From Parvibaculaceae bacterium (lineage in GTDB: Bacteria; Pseudomonadota; Alphaproteobacteria; Parvibaculales; Parvibaculaceae), in the NCBI GenBank assembly GCA_019636015.1, contig JAHBYJ010000001.1, positions 2,232,066 to 2,296,065 of the forward strand: a stretch of 64,000 nucleotides of DNA, in the 5' to 3' direction. The position numbers and the translations under genes were made by a program. The notes beneath the pieces were generated by a model. The model was given only the letters and a program-made list of their open reading frames with translations, ran no database searches and was not told the origin of the DNA. Below are positions 61,736 to 64,000 of the stretch, piece by piece (positions within the stretch are counted from its first letter, which is position 1; every line of letters begins with the position of its first letter).

Positions 61736-62848
61736 TCAGGAGTCAGCATTTGGAAAATCTATTTTGATTTCCACACCGAAGCGGATTCCCACCACCTTGC
61801 ATGCTTCTTGAATAATCCGTCTCTTTTCCCTGTTCGCAATATTGAGCCCAACAAGCCAACCTGGCGCAAACTCTACTGCGCGAGCAAGGTCCGGCCTTGC
61901 AGGATAAATTTCAGTCACAGACCGCGCAATGTGATTTCGGCTCTTTCCGCGAACTGCGATCGCAATAGCTTCCAATCTCTCAGGATACCGCTGTGCAATC
62001 GTCGTCAGGATCTCAACCATCGCCGAAGAGGCATTTGCAGCACTAAATCTCTGACCAAACAATTCGTATTTAATATCGCGTTCGCGAGTTTTGTCGGCAG
62101 TAGATCGTTGTCGAATTTCATGTGAAAGATCAATTTGATCACTCACGGATACTTTTGCAGCAGAATATCTGTGAGATTCTGTTGCGTGTTGCGGCGATAA
62201 GGACAGAAGGAATGCCGTAACCTCGGCACTGGTCGGTCGATATCCTGATATCTTCTCCGTTTGCTCACTTAGAAGTTCGACTAGTAGATCCTCAGGCTCT
62301 CCGACCAACTCGGCCCAAGCTTGTGGTAAACTTCGATTTGCTTCGCGCCGAGACGCTATATCGCGATAATCTCGCATTGCATCATCAAAAGCATCCCCAG
62401 ACTTCACGCGAATTCGAGACAGATAGCGTTCGAGAATACGCATGCACTCGCTAGTGCTACGCTCATCAATTTGCAATCTGTAAACGCGCCGCTCATCGTA
62501 ACTACCTTGACCGCCAGGTAGATAGAAACTCCAGTCTCGTCCATCCGTTAAAAGGCAAAGCGGTATGCCTTCATGAAATGCATACTCAAAAAGCTGGCGA
62601 TCACCTTCGAACGCTCGCCCGACACCCTTCACTTCAATGAATAAATTTGGTCTCCTGCTCGCGCCGCACAGAGCAAAATCTACCCTTCGTCCACCACTTG
62701 CGTACTCTGGAATTACCTGTTCAGGGTCAGTTTCATCCCACCCGAGCATACGCAAGATTGGAATAACGATTCCAATAGATACCGATGCTTCATTTGGATA
62801 CGCCCCCTCTTTTAGCCGAGCCTTTATACGCTCGAGTAAATCTTCCAT
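61736..62848 (-). CDS. HsdR-N / PD-(D/E)XK-type protein of unknown function
   Basis: 370 aa. The N-terminal 125 residues resemble the type I restriction R-subunit N-terminal domain: IVIPILRMLGWDETDPEQVIPEY, then Asp57 in GGRRVDFAL and Glu72-x-Lys74 in LFIEVKG, with a following QLFEYAF (Q-x3-Y), the expected nuclease-core residues. No helicase or specificity domain follows; the C-terminal 200 residues (ESHRYSAAKVSVSDQI, FSAANASSAMVEIL) are not recognised. Codon use and composition are clearly more AT-rich than in neighbouring genes, so acquisition by transfer is likely. It lies 49 nt downstream of a HigA-like regulator on the same strand. Confidence 0.72.
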   Translation of the reverse strand: MEDLLERIKARLKEGAYPNEASVSIGIVIPILRMLGWDETDPEQVIPEYASGGRRVDFALCGASRRPNLFIEVKGVGRAFEGDRQLFEYAFHEGIPLCLLTDGRDWSFYLPGGQGSYDERRVYRLQIDERSTSECMRILERYLSRIRVKSGDAFDDAMRDYRDIASRREANRSLPQAWAELVGEPEDLLVELLSEQTEKISGYRPTSAEVTAFLLSLSPQHATESHRYSAAKVSVSDQIDLSHEIRQRSTADKTRERDIKYELFGQRFSAANASSAMVEILTTIAQRYPERLEAIAIAVRGKSRNHIARSVTEIYPARPDLARAVEFAPGWLVGLNIANREKRRIIQEACKVVGIRFGVEIKIDFPNADS

Positions 62849-62897
62849 CTAACTTCCCCCAGCATCAATTTCACGCCCGGCAATCTCGCATACAATA

Positions 62898-63212
62898 TTA
62901 AGCCGCCCTCGGCTCAATGCTCTTCAACTCGCGCCCGATCTCGCGCCGCCGCTCCATCAAATCGTAGTCGGATTGCAATCCGAGGAAGAAGCCTTCCGAC
63001 ATGCTGAAATAGCGCGCAAGGCGGAGGTCCGTATCCGCCGTCAGTGCACGCTTGCCGAGCACGATCTCGTTGATCCGCCGCGGCGGCACATGCACCGCCC
63101 GCGCCAGCGCATTCTGGCTGAGCCCCATCGGCTTCAGGAAATCCTCAAGCAGGATTTCGCCCGGATGCGGGTTGGGCAGAAGTTTTCGTCTGGCAGCGGA
63201 TGGTTTGCGCAT
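62898..63212 (-). CDS. HigA-family antitoxin-like XRE regulator without a toxin partner
   Basis: 104 aa. HigA (VapI) pattern: NPHPGEILLEDFLKPMGLSQNALARAVHVPPRRINEIVLGKRALTADTDLRLARYFSMSEGFFLGLQ, a helix-turn-helix with the usual C-terminal residues. A HigB-type toxin gene normally lies immediately upstream, but the 28 nt before the repeats at 63242 hold none, and none lies downstream. GC-rich like the chromosome, unlike the gene at 61736-62848 with which it may form an operon. It may be an orphan antitoxin or a stand-alone regulator. Confidence 0.85.
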   Translation of the reverse strand: MRKPSAARRKLLPNPHPGEILLEDFLKPMGLSQNALARAVHVPPRRINEIVLGKRALTADTDLRLARYFSMSEGFFLGLQSDYDLMERRREIGRELKSIEPRAA

Positions 63213-63241
63213 TGGATCAGGTTCCCGTTTCTAAACTTACA

Positions 63242-63336
63242 CCGTCATTGCGAGCGAAGCGAAGCAATCTAGGGGCCGCAAGCACCGAGCTAACCGCCCC
63301 TGGATTGCTTCGTCGCTCCGCTCCTCGCAATGACGG
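63242..63336. repeat. Palindromic intergenic repeat, family 1
   Basis: Outer arms CCGTCATTGCGAG and CTCGCAATGACGG match perfectly; inner parts (GAAGCAATCTAGGGGC at 63261-63276 and the matching right arm from 63296) pair with few mismatches. The style is that of dispersed extragenic palindromes; other copies must be sought outside the window. Confidence 0.75.
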
Positions 63337-63365
63337 ATGCGGGGTAAGGTCACAAATCAAACCCT

Positions 63366-63530
63366 CACCTCCCCCTTGCGGGGAGGTCGAGAAATTCGCG
63401 GGTGCGCGGATTTCTCGGGTGGGGGTAACGGCGCTTATTCGCCCGCTTTGCCATCCATCTCCCTCGGCGCCCCCCCACCCGAAAGGCTCCGCCCTTCGAC
63501 CTCCCCGCGAGGGGGAGGTGAAGGATTTGT
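63366..63530. repeat. Palindromic intergenic repeat, family 2
   Basis: Nested inverted repeat about 165 bp long. The outer arms are themselves hairpins (CCTCCCC CTTGC GGGGAGG on the left and CCTCCCC GCGA GGGGGAGG on the right) that also pair with each other; inner arms CGGGTGGGGG and CCCCCCACCCG pair as well. Different sequence from the repeats on both sides. Confidence 0.75.
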
Positions 63531-63555
63531 AGCCCTGTCTTTGCCAATAAATACT

Positions 63556-63663
63556 GTCACCCCGGGACTTGCCTGTCCCGGCGAAGGCCTGGATCGCGGG
63601 GCCCGTTCGCGTCTCGTCTTCCCGAAGCGTGGATTGGATCCCGGCAACGAGTGCCGGGATGAC
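63556..63663. repeat. Palindromic intergenic repeat, family 3
   Basis: About 108 bp, imperfect. Left end GTCACCCCGGGACTTG and right end GAGTGCCGGGATGAC pair with a few mismatches; internal GGATCCCGGCAACG resembles elements common in alphaproteobacterial intergenic DNA. Confidence 0.65.
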
Positions 63664-63802
63664 AAGATTGGTCTGAGGGCGGAAACCCGATGACGCCCCT
63701 CCCCGCGCAAACCCCTTCGCCGAAATACCCTCTCGGCAGACTCACCCCAACCGGCTAGCTTGCCATTGCCGCCATCCTGCGGCCCCTGCCGGAAGCCGCA
63801 TC

Positions 63803-64000
63803 TTGACCCTCGCCGTCACCCTTGCCGTTCTCGCCTCCGCGCTTCTCCATGCGAGCTGGAATGCGCTGGTGAAGACGGGCGCCGACCGGCTGATGACCAT
63901 GGGCTGGATCGCGGCCTCGACCGGGCTTGTGGCGCTGCCGCTGCTCTTTTTCGTGCCCGTGCCGCCGCTCGACGTCTGGAAGATTCTCGCCCTCTCCTTC
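63803..64000 (+). CDS. EamA/DMT-family transporter (partial, N-terminus only)
   Basis: 66 codons to the window edge from a TTG at 63803 (GGAAG upstream; no ATG is available in frame). TLAVTLAVLASALLHASWNALVKTGADRL is the opening of an EamA-type drug/metabolite transporter, with the conserved HASWNALVK. A second helix begins at MGWIAASTGLVALPLLFFV. Substrate unknown. Confidence 0.8.
   Translation, partial: MTLAVTLAVLASALLHASWNALVKTGADRLMTMGWIAASTGLVALPLLFFVPVPPLDVWKILALSF

Noticed and set aside
63213..63802. A higB toxin gene upstream of the HigA-like regulator
   Set aside because: Open frames there fall inside the palindromic repeats and translate to Pro/Arg-rich sequence without RelE-fold features.

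Overview
The window is GC-rich, densely coded chromosomal DNA from an alphaproteobacterium. The evidence is the aapJQMP/metC neighbourhood, the aminotransferase-hom-glpX-recJ string, an NDUFS4-type complex I subunit, a two-domain cold-shock protein, class I PhaC and a Ku/LigD pair. A halohydrin dehalogenase-type gene and the overall mix make Parvibaculum or a close relative my best guess; this is recall and inference and was not searched. I see no insertion sequence, prophage or CRISPR array.

Layout. 1-9940: an exopolysaccharide locus with a glycosyltransferase (cut by the window edge), Wza-type export lipoprotein, Wzc-type tyrosine kinase/co-polymerase, HxD cupin-like protein, two BioF2/FemAB-like acyltransferases, Wzx-type flippase and polysaccharide deacetylase. 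9944-16931: housekeeping (small membrane protein, tRNA-Asn, Cfa, RecQ, Nudix hydrolase) and sulfur metabolism (cysteine synthase, mercaptopyruvate sulfurtransferase). 16943-22738: the general amino-acid ABC transporter aapJQMP, divergent from metC and a stand-alone biotinyl-domain protein. 22735-31733: sugar-lactone oxidase, Sel1 protein, Ku and LigD for end joining, an acetylpolyamine deacetylase-like protein, tRNA-Arg, NDUFS4-like subunit, tRNA-Pro, thioesterase and cold-shock protein.

32088-48938 holds two long same-strand runs 53 bp apart. The first is a non-canonical Mrp-type cation/proton antiporter operon: subunits E, F, G, a detached MrpA C-terminal-like subunit, B, C, and three different NuoL/M/N-like antiporter subunits, with a small two-helix membrane protein between the last two. 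The second is a molybdenum hydroxylase (aerobic CO dehydrogenase family, form II motif) operon with its maturation genes: coxG, S, L, M, D, E, two XdhC halves and a MoeA/MobA-type fusion. The Mrp run could set an ion gradient while the CoxG C-terminal helix could hold the hydroxylase at the same membrane, but co-transcription and coupling are inference.

48935-61713: GH13 glucosidase, a halohydrin dehalogenase-type SDR with both family fingerprints, sirtuin, glyoxalase I, tRNA-Glu, then the recJ/glpX/hom/aminotransferase string, a lipoprotein and class I PHA synthase. 61736-63802 is the only region that looks accessory: an AT-richer gene with an HsdR-N/PD-(D/E)XK domain lying downstream of a HigA-like regulator that has no toxin partner, followed by three different palindromic repeats back to back. 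The window ends inside an EamA-type transporter.
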